From contig CAXAMN010021396.1 in the NCBI GenBank assembly GCA_963970005.1, positions 329,833 through 393,832 of the forward strand: DNA of 64,000 bases, given 5' to 3'. Source of the stretch: Durusdinium trenchii. Taxonomy: Eukaryota; Sar; Dinophyceae; Suessiales; Symbiodiniaceae. The translations under genes were made by a program, and so were the position numbers. Below, piece after piece: positions 20,668 to 30,393 of the stretch (position 1 is the stretch's first letter; the number at the start of each line of letters is the position of its first letter). The notes under the pieces are model-generated. The model worked only from the letters and a program-made list of their open reading frames with translations, did not search any database and was not told where the DNA came from.

Positions 20668-22399
20668 ACATCTTATCACTATTTTAGAGATGGAAAGGCC
20701 TGCAACGAGTCCCCATCATCCACTAACTGGGCTTGGTCAGGGAAGAGGATAGTCTTGTTGGACTCGACTGGTCTTTTATTCCTCACTTCCATGCAATCCA
20801 AGACCCGCTGTCTGGTTGTGCTCGGAAGGCAGCATTCCCAAGCGCAGTAAGACCATGATCCCTTTCCCAGTTCCGCTGGAGGACGAAATGCAGGCCAGGA
20901 GCTTTGGGAGCTTTGGAGGTTCCCCCAAATTGATGATTTGAATTTGTCTGTCAGAATGCTCTATAGAGTGGGGTATCAGTGCTCTCTCAGGGTGTCCATG
21001 CTTAGCGAAACATTTGGCTTTCCAGTTGCTTCGTGCATTTTTCGTAGATTTAACAGGGTTAGTGTGGGCATGACAGGAATTTAACATATTGTTCATGCTC
21101 GTAGCAGTACACTGGACTTGACTGAGAACTTGACCCAAAAGCATCCAAAAGCGGAATTTCAAGTCGACATATACGGGAAACATGTGCATCTCTGAAATGG
21201 CTTTCGAAGCCGCTGTGGCTGCCGACAGATGAAGACACCCGCATCCACCCAACCACGTTCTAAACGACGAAGACACCCGCAGTTTCACCCAAAAGACACC
21301 CGCGGTGTGTCTGGGTGTGTCTTGGAATAGGGAGACCTCCCAAAGAACCCCTGGAAGAAGGGAAATAGGCTAGGCTACAACCATCTACAACCATCTACAA
21401 TTTATTGATTGTGGATGTCCATTATTGAAATACACAACCATTTCTCCACCAAAAGACCCGCTGGAACCCAGGCTCGACGTTGCAAGATCGTGGTGCCCAG
21501 CGGTGGGCTCCTCGTGGCCCGGTGCTGACCGGTGGTGTGACGTCCATGCGAAGCTGGTGGTCGAACCGTGATGGTTTGTCCATGGTGCCAATGGGGTCGA
21601 ACCGCGTTGTCCAGCTACCTTTTTGAGAATCTTCTACCAGGTTTGAGGGCTCTTCAGTTCTGACACCTTTTGTATCCTGTTGTGTTAGTTGAGGTTGTGT
21701 CTCAAAAGAAGCAACATGAAGCAACACCGTCCAAGGAGTCAGCAAGGGATGCCTCTAAGTGATGGCCTAGGGCCTAGGAGCTGAAGTCCACTCATGTTCC
21801 AGTTTCACGCTTCCTTGGAATCGAACCACAGGTTTGCCGATGTTTCTTAATCTTTGCCGCGCACTCGTAAGACCACTTGGTATACACAGTGTGTGATTGG
21901 ATGTGGCAAAGCAACATGGAAACTGACAGAGATGGTTAAGGAAGGGGATGTTCCTCTAATTCTTCTACTGGGGTTATACTGAGTTCTAGTGACTAACAGA
22001 TTCAAGAAATTCAAGAAGCGTATCTGCCGGTTGGACCATGCACATGTCATTTGCCGCCACCTGTTTCAAAGATATTTTTAGTTGTATAATATCCCTTGGG
22101 CTTTCAGGTTTGTCAGCAACTCAGATTGTCAAAGAAAAAGCACCACCAACACCATCCCCCCAAAACCTGCATGGGAACATATATTAGTTCGTGAACAATA
22201 AATTATCTCTGTACTTCCGGGTGATTTTCCCCACGCGACTTCCTTCAAACAACCAAAGGAAGAAAGGGTGCAAAGCTTGGCCCATCTTGGCACTCCAAAA
22301 CGTGCATCTCTTGCTTTGACCAAACGTCTTCCCTTCACATCGGCTTCACCCTCACGTCGCCTTCACCTTCACACACACCGATCTCCAAAGGTTTGGGAC
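20668..22399. other. Repeat-bearing, no gene supported
   Basis: The minus frame 20,776-21,288 (170 codons) is open but shows no motif. CTACAACCAT duplicates lie at 21,375-21,400. A GGTTCGATTCC box on minus at about 21,820 looks like a tRNA B box, but no cloverleaf can be folded. Confidence 0.35.
21326..21366 (+). repeat. Interspersed repeat, family C copy 1
   Basis: GGAATAGGGAGACCTCCCAA followed by ACCCCTGGAAGAAGG. Related copies lie at 30,702 and 32,473, in the same orientation. Confidence 0.5.
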
Positions 22400-22741
22400 T
22401 CGCGTTTACCTCACGAGAACTTTCCGAACACCGGCGAAGACTGGCGCGTGGCCACTGGGCGCACGAAGACGGGCCACAGGATGGAGGTTCCAGCAAAACT
22501 GGTACCCTTCGATTGGACTCATTGCGAAGTGGAAAACCATGGAAGAACCGAACCACCTGTTTGGTTTTTCAAAGGGTCGGAGCCAAAGGCCGCCCATTTC
22601 GGTGATGTCTTCGTCAGTTCCGCCCACCTTCCGTCTTTCGATCCACGGAGTCGTGAAAGGCCGGGGTCACCTGGTTTCGCCCCAGCCCACAGGCCACCAC
22701 GATCAGGGACCTCCAGCCACACCCCGAAAGAAGGTATATAA
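22400..22741 (+). CDS. Broken gene or multi-exon gene, part 1
   Basis: Reads WRVATGRTKTGHRMEVPAKL, VPFDWTHCEVENHGRTEPPV, WFFKGSEPKAAHFGDVFVSS, AHLPSFDPRSRERPGSPGFA in frame 2. A second frame (frame 1) becomes protein-like from about 22,690 (TIRDLQPHPERRYITPQIWI) and runs into part 2. The change of frame without clear splice sites suggests an indel. Function not recognised. Confidence 0.4.
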   Translation, partial: SRLPHENFPNTGEDWRVATGRTKTGHRMEVPAKLVPFDWTHCEVENHGRTEPPVWFFKGSEPKAAHFGDVFVSSAHLPSFDPRSRERPGSPGFAPAHRPPRSGTSSHTPKEGI

Positions 22742-22809
22742 CCCCCCAGATATGGATTGCAACATGCTCTTCAGAATTGGTTGACCTGCCCTTTTTCCTT
22801 CGAACTCAG

Positions 22810-23052
22810 ATGGAAAAAGGGCTTCTGTTGGATGAGCTGCTGAAACCAGCGGACTCTGTTAGGGCCAACCATGCCACTTGCAAGCGCCAATGTGAGGTGC
22901 AATACGTCACCTGCAAGCGACTGTCGCCCGCGGATGTCTTGGCCCGGGCCACGGCCTGGCAAAATGGCTTGAGAACAGGCAGAAGTGGCCGGCGCGCGAA
23001 CAACGGGCGGTGGGGCGCAATGCTTGGGTTCAGAAGAGGACTATCTGACCAG
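22810..23052 (+). CDS. Exon candidate, Cys/Arg-rich helix protein
   Basis: Follows CCCTTTTTCCTTCGAACTCAG and ends CCAG|GTAACA. Reads MEKGLLLDELLKPADSVRAN, HATCKRQCEVQYVTCKRLSP, ADVLARATAWQNGLRTGRSG, RRANNGRWGAMLGFRRGLSD. A repeated TCKR motif (HATCKRQ and YVTCKRL) and a basic C-terminal half are notable. The same frame is open upstream to 22,657, so the AG may be fortuitous. Not recognised, and a transposon origin is possible. Confidence 0.5.
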
Positions 23053-23062
23053 GTAACAAATT

Positions 23063-23266
23063 GATGTGGCTTTTACTCTTGCGGTTCCGGTGGTGTGGCA
23101 TCCGTGCCAGAATGCGAAGGTACCAGATGGCATTGCCACGCCTATCATGGACCGTTTTGGAAGTGTATCCTTTTCACCGGCTTCTGAAGTTGATGCGTTG
23201 AACTTTGCCCTAGAATATGATACACAATTAACTAAGCATGTTTCTGAACGGTGTGACATCCTTTGA
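23063..23266 (+). CDS. Broken gene or exon, part 3
   Basis: Begins 10 bp after part 2 in another frame: DVAFTLAVPVVWHPCQNAKV, PDGIATPIMDRFGSVSFSPA, SEVDALNFALEYDTQLTKHV, SERCDIL, then TGA. The text is clearly protein-like. A 10-bp intron is impossible, so a one-base indel relative to part 2 is the simplest explanation, making the locus a pseudogene or pointing to an assembly error. Confidence 0.5.
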   Translation, partial: DVAFTLAVPVVWHPCQNAKVPDGIATPIMDRFGSVSFSPASEVDALNFALEYDTQLTKHVSERCDIL

Positions 23267-23269
23267 ATT

Positions 23270-24345
23270 CTATGCTCAGGCTCCAAAAGAACTGTCACCG
23301 CCAAGACAACCGGACAAAGCACAATCCCCTTGCCCGAAAAGCAGTAGCACCGCTAGCGTGCCGGGGCAGGCTTGATCCCCTGCTCCTTCGCTCAGCGTTA
23401 CACTGCCGCGGAGCAGCTCAGGCACGGCAGCCAAGCCAGTGGTGGAAGTGAACTGAAGGAAGAAGAATGAAATGAGACCCCAGTGAGCTAGAGTCCGTTC
23501 ATCATGAATATATGAACACCAAGTTTGCTACACCTGCAAACAATCTATTGTGGTTCTTCTCAGAAACTTGTCAAAGACGAGGCCCAGAGGTGTACTGTTA
23601 TTCAGAATCATTGAGATAGTGCAGGTGTGTTGCGGATCTCAAAAACGTTTAAGTTAAAAGGATACCATGTGAAGGAGATGCTATCCGATTCCGATCCAAA
23701 ATTCGACTGATGTCAGATCAATCGACCAGGCTTGGCATGACAACTGAAGACACCACGCTAACGTTGGAGACAGCTGTCAAGGAGGGCGAAAATCTCTCAG
23801 AGGAGCAGCGTGAGGTGCGCAGAGGGGTTGGTGTTGGTGGTGTATGTTGGCATAAGAGTTTCCCATGATGAAGACCTTCTCAGTAGCCTTGGTGAGTTGT
23901 ATCTTGATGTTTTCTCGGTAGGGGTTTAATCAATTGAGATGTTCCATTGCTCAAGCCGCTAATCAATTGTGTTTGTGGCCGCTAATCAATTGAGATTCAG
24001 GAAATCATTGAGTTTCTCCCTCACTCACTCCTCACCATGCTTGTCCTTGTAAGCCACGCGGGTGCCGAAGGGTCGAAGAGACGGTGTAAGAGACGACGGT
24101 TGACCTCTTGGAGGGTCCAGACATGGCTAGACATGGCTTGGCGAAATCAGAAGCGTCAGTCTCTCCATACCTTCCCCAAATCCAGCTGAAGTCGTGCACC
24201 AAATCCTCTCAAAACGATGACGGAGGAAAGGAGTTGAGGACGGGGGCAAACTGTTGGCCCTTCCAAACTATTGGACTTTCTGGAGTTGCTTTGGGATGTG
24301 CTGTCAGGGGATGCCCTTGCGTTGGGCGGGGTGCGGGATTTCCAG
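23270..24345. other. Possible pseudogene tail, then intron-like
   Basis: 23,275-23,450 gives PKELSPPRQPDKAQSPCPKS with an in-frame TGA and then SPAPSLSVTLPRSSSGTAAK. This could be the decayed continuation of the 22.4-23.3 kb locus. From 23,460 to 24,100 nothing is supported. 24,108-24,353 (+) is open and moderately protein-like (KSEASVSPYLPQIQLKSCTK). GCTAATCAATTG repeats occur near 23,960-23,990. Confidence 0.35.
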
Positions 24346-24392
24346 AGAGCTAGCACTTGAGGAGCCTGCAATTGACACGAATGTGCGGCAAG
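24346..24392 (+). CDS. Short exon candidate, consensus donor
   Basis: 47 bp between GGGATTTCCAG and CAAG|GTATGTTG, the donor closest to the eukaryotic consensus in this part. Reads ELALEEPAIDTNVRQ. Too short for a family call. Confidence 0.35.
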
Positions 24393-24399
24393 GTATGTT

Positions 24400-25389
24400 G
24401 GGCCGAAGTTGGAGGATTACTGGGGCTCCCAGAGACAAGTGGAGAGAACTTGCTTAATTAGTTGGATGTTGCCCTTGACCATGTGATCAGATGTCCAATT
24501 ACACTGATAGCTGGCGTCCTTACATGACCCACCCCCAACAAACAACATTTGGTCGAAGAGATTTAGTCTTTGTGGCCTCTCCGCATGAAGAGATTTGTTC
24601 TTGGTGACCTCTCCTGATTGACCTCCCAATAAAGATCGAATTGCACTTTTCTGACCCCTCCCCAAATAGCAAACCTTGAGGGGGGTTATAAATCCGGTGT
24701 TTCCATTATACTTCACAAGACATTCTCCAGGAAGTACTACGAAGCTCAATTTCAACACACTTCTAAGATACCTTTTCACCGAACCAAAACCCAACAGCTA
24801 GCAGTCTGCAGGCTGCCCAAAAGCTGAAGCGAGCCTACCGCTTGAAGCAATCGGCGGAGTTGCCTGATGAGCTGAAGGAGTTAACTCTTAACAGATGAAG
24901 TACAGCGGTTTCAGAGTAGATGGCACAATCCTCTACATATTTGTTGGATGGAGGTCCACCATATAATATAAACCAAGCTTGGGGATTATTCCATCTAATT
25001 ACTCTCCATCCGGTATCAGCGACCTCATGCTCGGATCCTGAGAGGTCTCTTTGGAAGATCACTTTCTTTTTACAACCATCTTTGACACCTTGATCAATGA
25101 AGTATCATCCACTGAAACACCAGCTGGGACCCTCCGGTTGAGTGGTACACTCGCCATGTTCAGGTGATTTTCAGTCATGTGCGCAAAGGCTCGATTTTAG
25201 CCGCTTCCGATACCGCTCTTGGAACCCCCAAGTGTATAGGCCGATCTTCACAATGGCACTAGCCATACCTTGGGACTGGAATAAAGTTACTTAACACTGT
25301 AAATGATGGTAAATGTATGTCTCACTCCCAATGAATGTTCTACTTTCAACCGGCAAAATCCATCCAAACACGGCAAAATCGCGCGCCAG
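24400..25389. other. No gene seen; holds a family D repeat
   Basis: The minus frame 24,417-24,794 (125 codons) is open without motif. The + frames have frequent stops. Confidence 0.35.
24906..24990 (+). repeat. Interspersed repeat, family D copy 2
   Basis: GGTTTCAGAGTAGATGGCAC followed by AATCC, then GGAGGTCCACC and ATAATATAAACCA. It matches the copy at 19,851 in 20 of 21 core bases and the copy at 51,587 in its downstream TATAAACC part. Confidence 0.6.
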
Positions 25390-25443
25390 GAGGCGGTGCA
25401 GCTCTTCCGCGAAGCCTTCAAGGTGAACCCAGAGCTCCGAGAG
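25390..25443 (+). CDS. TPR-like exon fragment
   Basis: After GCGCGCCAG the frame reads EAVQLFREAFKVNPELRE and ends GAGAG|GCAAAG, a GC donor. A-x-x-x-F-R-E-A-F-K-V-N-P-x-x-x-E-A is the second helix and turn of a tetratricopeptide repeat. Codons are almost all G/C-ending (GTG CAG CTC TTC CGC). The same frame is open across 25,303-25,530, so the true exon may be longer. TPR proteins scaffold protein complexes, and nothing more can be said from one repeat. Confidence 0.5.
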
Positions 25444-25779
25444 GCAAAGCAGTGCTGTGGAGCGGGGGTGGTCGTTCTATCAGGTGGACTCCAGGTGGAA
25501 GAAGGTCCTGATTGTTGGTTGCAAGGTTAGAATGCTCAGAGAATACAAGAAGAACTCAGGAGTCCGTTCCTTTTTTTCTGAAACGTCCGACATGCTTTCA
25601 TCGTCCATTTGGACCTCCTCCCACGTCCGATCGATCCGAGTCCGAGGAATTGGGACCGTGCAGCATATACGCAGAGTGCTAACCAACCAAGCAAGCAAAA
25701 CGTGTCACCGACCAAAGCCATCGTTTGCCCCACCCGTCGAACCGTTCGCCGTCCACCTGTCGACCGCTCTTCGCGTCGA

Positions 25780-25905
25780 GAGACCGTGGCGTCGGGCGTT
25801 GACGGAATGGAACAGGTCTTGCAGCAGATTGGCCGTGCGGAGAGTCCGGAGACCGAGGACGGAGCGGTGTTCGGCCAATGGCCCGACCTTTGGTGTAAAG
25901 TGTAA
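25780..25905 (+). CDS. Exon-like block, acidic
   Basis: Reads VASGVDGMEQVLQQIGRAES, PETEDGAVFGQWPDLWCKV, then TAA. It is the best part of an open frame from 25,609. Upstream text is Thr/Arg-rich and less convincing. A minus frame is open over the same region. It lies 340 bp after the TPR-like exon on the same strand. Not recognised. Confidence 0.35.
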   Translation, partial: ETVASGVDGMEQVLQQIGRAESPETEDGAVFGQWPDLWCKV

Positions 25906-25909
25906 AAGA

Positions 25910-26918
25910 AAAAGGGTACGTACTTGTACCAAAACCTTTTCTGTAGCTTTTTGTGACTTTTGGCCAAAACCAACATATTGAAGAAATCTATTTGTACTTG
26001 TACCTAAGGAGGTCCAGGTGTTTCTTTTTTCAAAGCACGACTCGGAAGGAAGCATGGTTTCGTGGAGTGAACAAACCCTCGGCTTGGTATTCGGGAACTG
26101 ATCTTCCGAACTTGGGGCCATGCCATCCACTTCCATGTTAGTTCCAGGGAGTGTAACATGAAACATGACCTGTAAATACATATAGATATATGTGTACAAA
26201 GATTGAGAACCTCTTCAAAATACCATGATGTATAATATACAGTTTATTTATATACACGTATAATCGCCATTGGTCTATTGCGTTGCAACAAACACACGGC
26301 AAACTCACGTGCCGTCGAACGCTCTCGTTCTTTCACGGCAAACTTTGTCTTGTCGCAGTTGGACACAACATGCAGTTGGGCAAAGCCAAAGGAGCCAAGT
26401 CTATGAAACAGAATGAAAGAGATGAGAGTGACTGGAACCATGTGGAACAGTTTGGAAGTGATTGGATGCCGAGGTAGCTACCTGCCCTTCTGGATCATAT
26501 GAGCAAGAAAAAGAGTGCAAAAAGGCGAAGTTCGGAGTCCCAGACGAAGGCTGAAATTCTTGTTCCGTTCGTAGTAAGGCCAGGAGCCCCGAACGAAGCG
26601 TCCTTGCTCTGTTCGTAACGAGGCCCTTTGTTCCGTTCGTAGCGTCCGATCGCTCCTAGTAGCTTCATTTCAACCTTTACCCGGAATGACCAACGAGCCG
26701 AAGAAGACTTTCAGTGTCGAAACCACCAACCAGACGGAACGAGATTTGAAGCCAATGACGTGACATGGAGGAGTTGAGAGCCTCTTTTGATTCAGTTTTA
26801 GTACAGTAGCCGGGCAGGATCAGCTTGTTGGAATTCTAAGCCGCCAAATTGAAACCTCGCTGACGGCGCGCTTGGCGCCGGTGTCTTGTAGCTGGTGAAA
26901 GAGTGACTACAGACGCAG
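25910..26918. other. No gene seen; small repeats
   Basis: TTCCGTTCGTAG-type units recur at 26,560-26,650 (GTTCCGTTCGTAGTAAGGCC, TTCGTAACGAGGCC), forming a short degenerate tandem. AT-rich tract at 26,170-26,265. Confidence 0.45.
26114..26137 (-). repeat. Family B repeat core, copy 1
   Basis: 24 bp identical, on the opposite strand, to 46,963-46,986. The core contains CATGGAAGTGGATGGCATGG. It is flanked by TAGTTCCAGGGAGTGTAACA, which resembles the family A end. See the fold-back copy at 46.96 kb. Confidence 0.6.
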
Positions 26919-27056
26919 GATCACCTCGCTGGGATCCCGAACGATTTCGAGACGTCGGATGTTGTCCGATGTTTCGTGCTTTGGACGATGGCTCGATCGT
27001 GTCCGCAAAACGTGGGAATCCTGGAAGAACCCATATTGTCGAAAGAGGATGTTTAG
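26919..27056 (+). CDS. Exon candidate, unknown protein
   Basis: Follows GACTACAGACGCAG. The frame reads DHLAGIPNDFETSDVVRCFV, LWTMARSCPQNVGILEEPIL, SKEDV, then TAG at 27,054. That TAG could itself be part of a splice acceptor or a real stop. Composition is convincingly protein-like. An overlapping 131-codon frame (26,903-27,298) is open in another phase but reads worse. Confidence 0.5.
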   Translation, partial: DHLAGIPNDFETSDVVRCFVLWTMARSCPQNVGILEEPILSKEDV

Positions 27057-27233
27057 GAAGAATGGCAGGAGTCGGTCCACGACATAGTCTCAGATACAGT
27101 CTAGACTCTTTGTGTTGTGAACATTATGGTGGGCTGGTCTGGCAAACATTGAAGTGCGTTACAATTGTTCACCCGTTCGGAAGATATTGGGCGATTCTTA
27201 AGCCCCCTACGTCTTGCTCGATAGGAGGGCTAC

Positions 27234-27265
27234 AGCCAGGGAGCCAGGGGGCTCCCTCCCTGGCT
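27234..27265. repeat. GC-rich palindrome
   Basis: AGCCAGGGAG and CTCCCTCCCTGGCT fold into a hairpin with a short loop. Not in a coding block, and likely a simple fold-back. Confidence 0.7.
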
Positions 27266-27290
27266 CACATGATGACATGTCCACGAGTTT

Positions 27291-27494
27291 TTATTTGAGC
27301 CGTGGAGAGCACAAGGAGCCGTTAAAACTGAACAAGTGCACCCGAGTTGTTAGATCCACCATGCCAACATAATGGACTTGCCAAAATTTCTCATGAGCAT
27401 ATGCATTTGGAGCACCGGTCTGCAGCGCCATGTTGGCCAAGCTGTGCCGCTTGAGCGGATCGGCGCCGCTCCGAAGCGCATCTTTACGAGCCAC
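27291..27494 (-). CDS. Minus-strand open block, unknown protein
   Basis: Reads ARKDALRSGADPLKRHSLAN, MALQTGAPNAYAHEKFWQVH, YVGMVDLTTRVHLFSFNGSL. The text is more protein-like than either + frame, although + gives APVCSAMLAKLCRLSGSAPL. Lies between + strand candidates, so either strand call is uncertain. Confidence 0.35.
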   Translation of the reverse strand: MARKDALRSGADPLKRHSLANMALQTGAPNAYAHEKFWQVHYVGMVDLTTRVHLFSFNGSLCSPRLK

Positions 27495-27632
27495 TTGGTG
27501 TGCAAAAGGTGACGCTCACTAGAGACTTGGGTCGATTCTTCTCCTTTGATGAAGGGGCTTGAGCTATGGGCCCAGGGGCTTTGCTCACTTTGCAACCCTT
27601 CAGCTTTGCACCTCAGGCCATTGTTCCTTTTC

Positions 27633-27642
27633 TTGGCTCAAG
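27633..27642 (+). other. Possible spliced-leader relic
   Basis: TTGGCTCAAG equals the last ten bases of the dinoflagellate spliced leader, preceded by T-rich sequence. It lies 46 bp upstream of a decayed coding region, where a retroposed trans-spliced mRNA would carry it. A ten-base match is expected by chance about once in eight windows, so position is the main support. Confidence 0.3.
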
Positions 27643-27687
27643 TCTTCTCTTAGCCGTTTGGGTTTGCATACCGCATGCTTGTGAAGA

Positions 27688-28250
27688 TTGACCCAGAGAA
27701 TGAGGCTATATAAAGAGACGGACATCGAAGCAGCTTGGCTCTTGCCTGCAGCCGAGTATCAAAACAGAATTCTTGTGAAGGTCTTCCGATTTACATCCAC
27801 TGCCCTCCCATGTCTTGCAACTGTGTCGTACAACTTGCACACCGGCATGGAGAGTTCATCGGAGCAGGAGGGACACGAGAAAGACGGAGTTTTGCTCGCA
27901 GAAGATGGGTGGTGGCCTCTGCCCCCTGATCTGCTGATGAGCGCAAGCGACCAGGAGACCAACATGGCCTTCAAGCGGTTCAGGGAGATTGTTGGAGAGC
28001 AAGTGGAGGAAGATCAGGCAGATGAGCTAGATTTGCAGGAGTCCATTGAGGGAAGGAGGCTTCAACACTTTGGTCTGAAAATCCGTGCGGTGCCTGGTTC
28101 ACTACTGGTAGGTATAAGAAAGCTCTTCTTCGCAAGCAACATGAGACTTTTCATGCGCATCATGAAGGCCAACAGCACCATGCTGACCATTTCAACAAGT
28201 CTTTTGCTGCGAACAAGAGGAGTTCTCAGCTGGCCATGTTCGCTCTTTTT
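27688..28250 (+). pseudogene. Decayed gene, acidic protein
   Basis: One frame gives ESSSEQEGHEKDGVLLAEDG, WWPLPPDLLMSASDQETNMA, FKRFREIVGEQVEEDQADEL. From about 28,086 protein-like text moves to another frame: GAWFTTGRYKKALLRKQHET, FHAHHEGQQHHADHFNKSFA, ANKRSSQLAMFALF, then stop. No plausible intron separates them. The frame change, the absence of introns and the leader-like motif upstream fit a retrocopy. Function unknown. Confidence 0.4.
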
Positions 28251-28449
28251 TGAGGCCAACGCTGCTTTTTGCTGCTTTGAGTCGTTTGCATTGTGCAGTG
28301 AGTGTTTCAACCTCCAAAAGTTGAACTTACCTGCACTTCCCAAGTTTGCCCTGTCTGATGTAAGGATCTCCGAGCCGCAGCAGGAAGGTTTGACGGCATT
28401 TTTTTGGGGAATCAGTTGATTCCAGACAGTCTTCAGCCTTGTGTGGTAC

Positions 28450-29208
28450 ATCGGGTATATTGCTCAAGGTATAGACGAGGTGACCTTGAACCAGACATGC
28501 GCTGTTCCGGAGGGATCACCTATGTGGTGCAGAACCTTGCATGGCTACTGGTGGCAGCTACACAGATCCCGCAGTACTGCGTTGAAGGTTGGATTTCTCC
28601 AAATTCAGTAAACTGCTTCACCAGCATGACGACTTTCACACGGTCTGGAGTGGAGATTGCGTCAGACGCGCTCAACATCGTCCATGCTTGTGCGTACCTC
28701 CATCGGAGCCCCAGCTCATCCAGATTGCTTGCGGCAAAAAGCCTGGCAAATGCCTCAGGTCAGGATCCCTCACATGCGCCGGAACGATCTACCTTGCCAG
28801 CACCACCATGGGCTTTGAAGTGGTGGCTCAACAATCAGGGTTCTGCAAATCCTCCACCAGGATATGGAAGCAACAGTAACAGCGGGGTGCCCGGAAATTT
28901 GGCCAACTCACAGGCAGAGTGTGCCTTCCAAAGCTTGGAAACCATAGATGATATCTTGACCATTGCCATGGACACATGGGCTCTTTCCTCTCAACACTAC
29001 AACGAACCAAGAAAGTTGCGCATCAAATCTGTTGGCCCTCGTGGGATCACTTCCCAATATCGCTCAAGATATCTTCAATCTCTTGGACAAGTGCAACTTG
29101 TTCTACAAGATTTGGGAGCCATGTGCAGCCGATGCGGCTGACATTGCTCATTGCGCTTTGGGCATTGGCGCTTGGGCGGCGTTTGTTGTACAGAACTGTG
29201 ACCCATAG
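28450..29208 (+). pseudogene. Cys-framed helical-repeat protein, frameshifted
   Basis: Successive segments of about 25 residues start and end with Cys: CSGGITYVVQNLAWLLVAAT, CFTSMTTFTRSGVEIASDAL, CAGTIYLASTTMGFEVVAQQ, CAFQSLETIDDILTIAMDTW, CASNLLALVGSLPNIAQDIF, CAADAADIAHCALGIGAWAA. They lie in frames 0, 2, 0 and 1, so at least three indels have broken the reading. Alternating small/hydrophobic helices between Cys pairs resemble, from memory, a multicopy secreted or membrane-associated family predicted in Symbiodiniaceae. Function of that family is unknown to me. Confidence 0.55.
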
Positions 29209-29209
29209 G

Positions 29210-30152
29210 AGAGAGACATCTTATGTGAGATCTCTAGCCACTCGAACTGCCAATGCCGCGTTCGACATGTGGGCAGATAATTTTCCGCCTTCCTATTTCA
29301 AAAGGAGTGGCAACGTTATATGATTCCTATGCATGTAGACAATCACGTTATTAGATTCGAAGCATCCAATCACTGATGAGACTTCCAGGCTAAGCCTTGT
29401 TGTCTGAGACCTCTATATAAGAGGTCTGCCCACCGACTGGGCCCTGATCAGACCGAACGTCGTGGAGCACAGCAGAGGAAGCCAAAGCAGGTGGGAGCTC
29501 GGTCGTCGTTCTCAGTCGTTGGGGATCCAAACCACTGGGTCCTCCGGTCAGTCTGGTGCTGTCTGGTGGTCGAACTCGCGGCACATGGTGGACTGGTCGA
29601 AGTGCAGAGATTCACATGGCAGACATGTCTGGTCCATGCATGGTGGGTCACGACCTATCCCCACGTGCGCGCCGCTGCTCGCGGCGTGCCCGACCCATTG
29701 GACCATGTCTCCGGTCGTGGTGTTCAAATGAATTGATAGCGAAAACCGCAAGAACTGGGACGGATGTAAGGAATCAAACATCGAGGCGACTCCCAAGTGC
29801 GAAGGACACATTTGAACTCAGTGCGAAGCACCACAGAGAAGCAGGGGGATGAAGGGGTGACCCTTGAAGAAGCTGTAGGTCACTGTAGGTCAGCATAGTG
29901 GTCTGCATATGTTCTTAAAATTACACATGGTTCCCTGGCGTCATTGAATGAGATAGTTCATTCTTCCAAACACTGAATTTTGATGAATTTTGTGGCACCA
30001 AGTCTGACTGCCCAAAACTTCTTGGTGGCGCCTTGATGGTTCTGTCCCCCGCACTGGTTTGTCACTCGAGCCCACTTCGGCCACCCAGATGTTTGGAGAC
30101 TGGACACCGGGACCATGTCAGCCCAGAAATTCTCTTCACCAAGGCCTTCCAG
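29210..30152. other. Weak open frames only
   Basis: 29,227-29,323 could continue the Cys-repeat remnant (TANAAFDMWADNFPPSYFKR). 29,462-29,731 (+) reads GQSGAVWWSNSRHMVDWSKC and shares a 17-bp identity with 5271-5287. No splice context. Confidence 0.3.
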
Positions 30153-30393
30153 TCAGGCAACCACGGCGTTTATTGGGTGCGCCACAGGGTGGTTGTTGGT
30201 CGGGTCGTTTCATGCCAACTCGTGAAAAATCCCTCCGAGCCACTGAGAATCCGAGGCTTCGCGGCTCAAAAGAACGCGCTGAGATCCGAAGTCGATGGTT
30301 TTCTGGAGAAAAAGCGGGTCTTGGTCGACGCGTATGCACCGGCACCGGCCACGCAAGAGCGACGCCGAAACGCATTGGAACGCAGAACGACCG
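30153..30393 (+). CDS. Well-bounded exon candidate, basic protein
   Basis: Preceded by TTCACCAAGGCCTTCCAG and followed by GACCG|GTGAGGTCC, the best donor in the window. The 241-bp frame reads SGNHGVYWVRHRVVVGRVVS, CQLVKNPSEPLRIRGFAAQK, NALRSEVDGFLEKKRVLVDA, YAPAPATQERRRNALERRTT. A beta-rich start (VYWVRHRVVVGRVV) is followed by charged helices. Family not recognised. Two other frames are partly open but read worse. Confidence 0.6.

Noticed and set aside
21811-21900. tRNA gene on minus (GGTTCGATTCC box, CCAAGTGGT upstream)
   Set aside because: The T stem has a mismatch, no acceptor stem can be formed and the A-to-B spacing is too long.
27234-27265. Rho-independent terminator
   Set aside because: No T run follows, and the sequence is eukaryotic in character.
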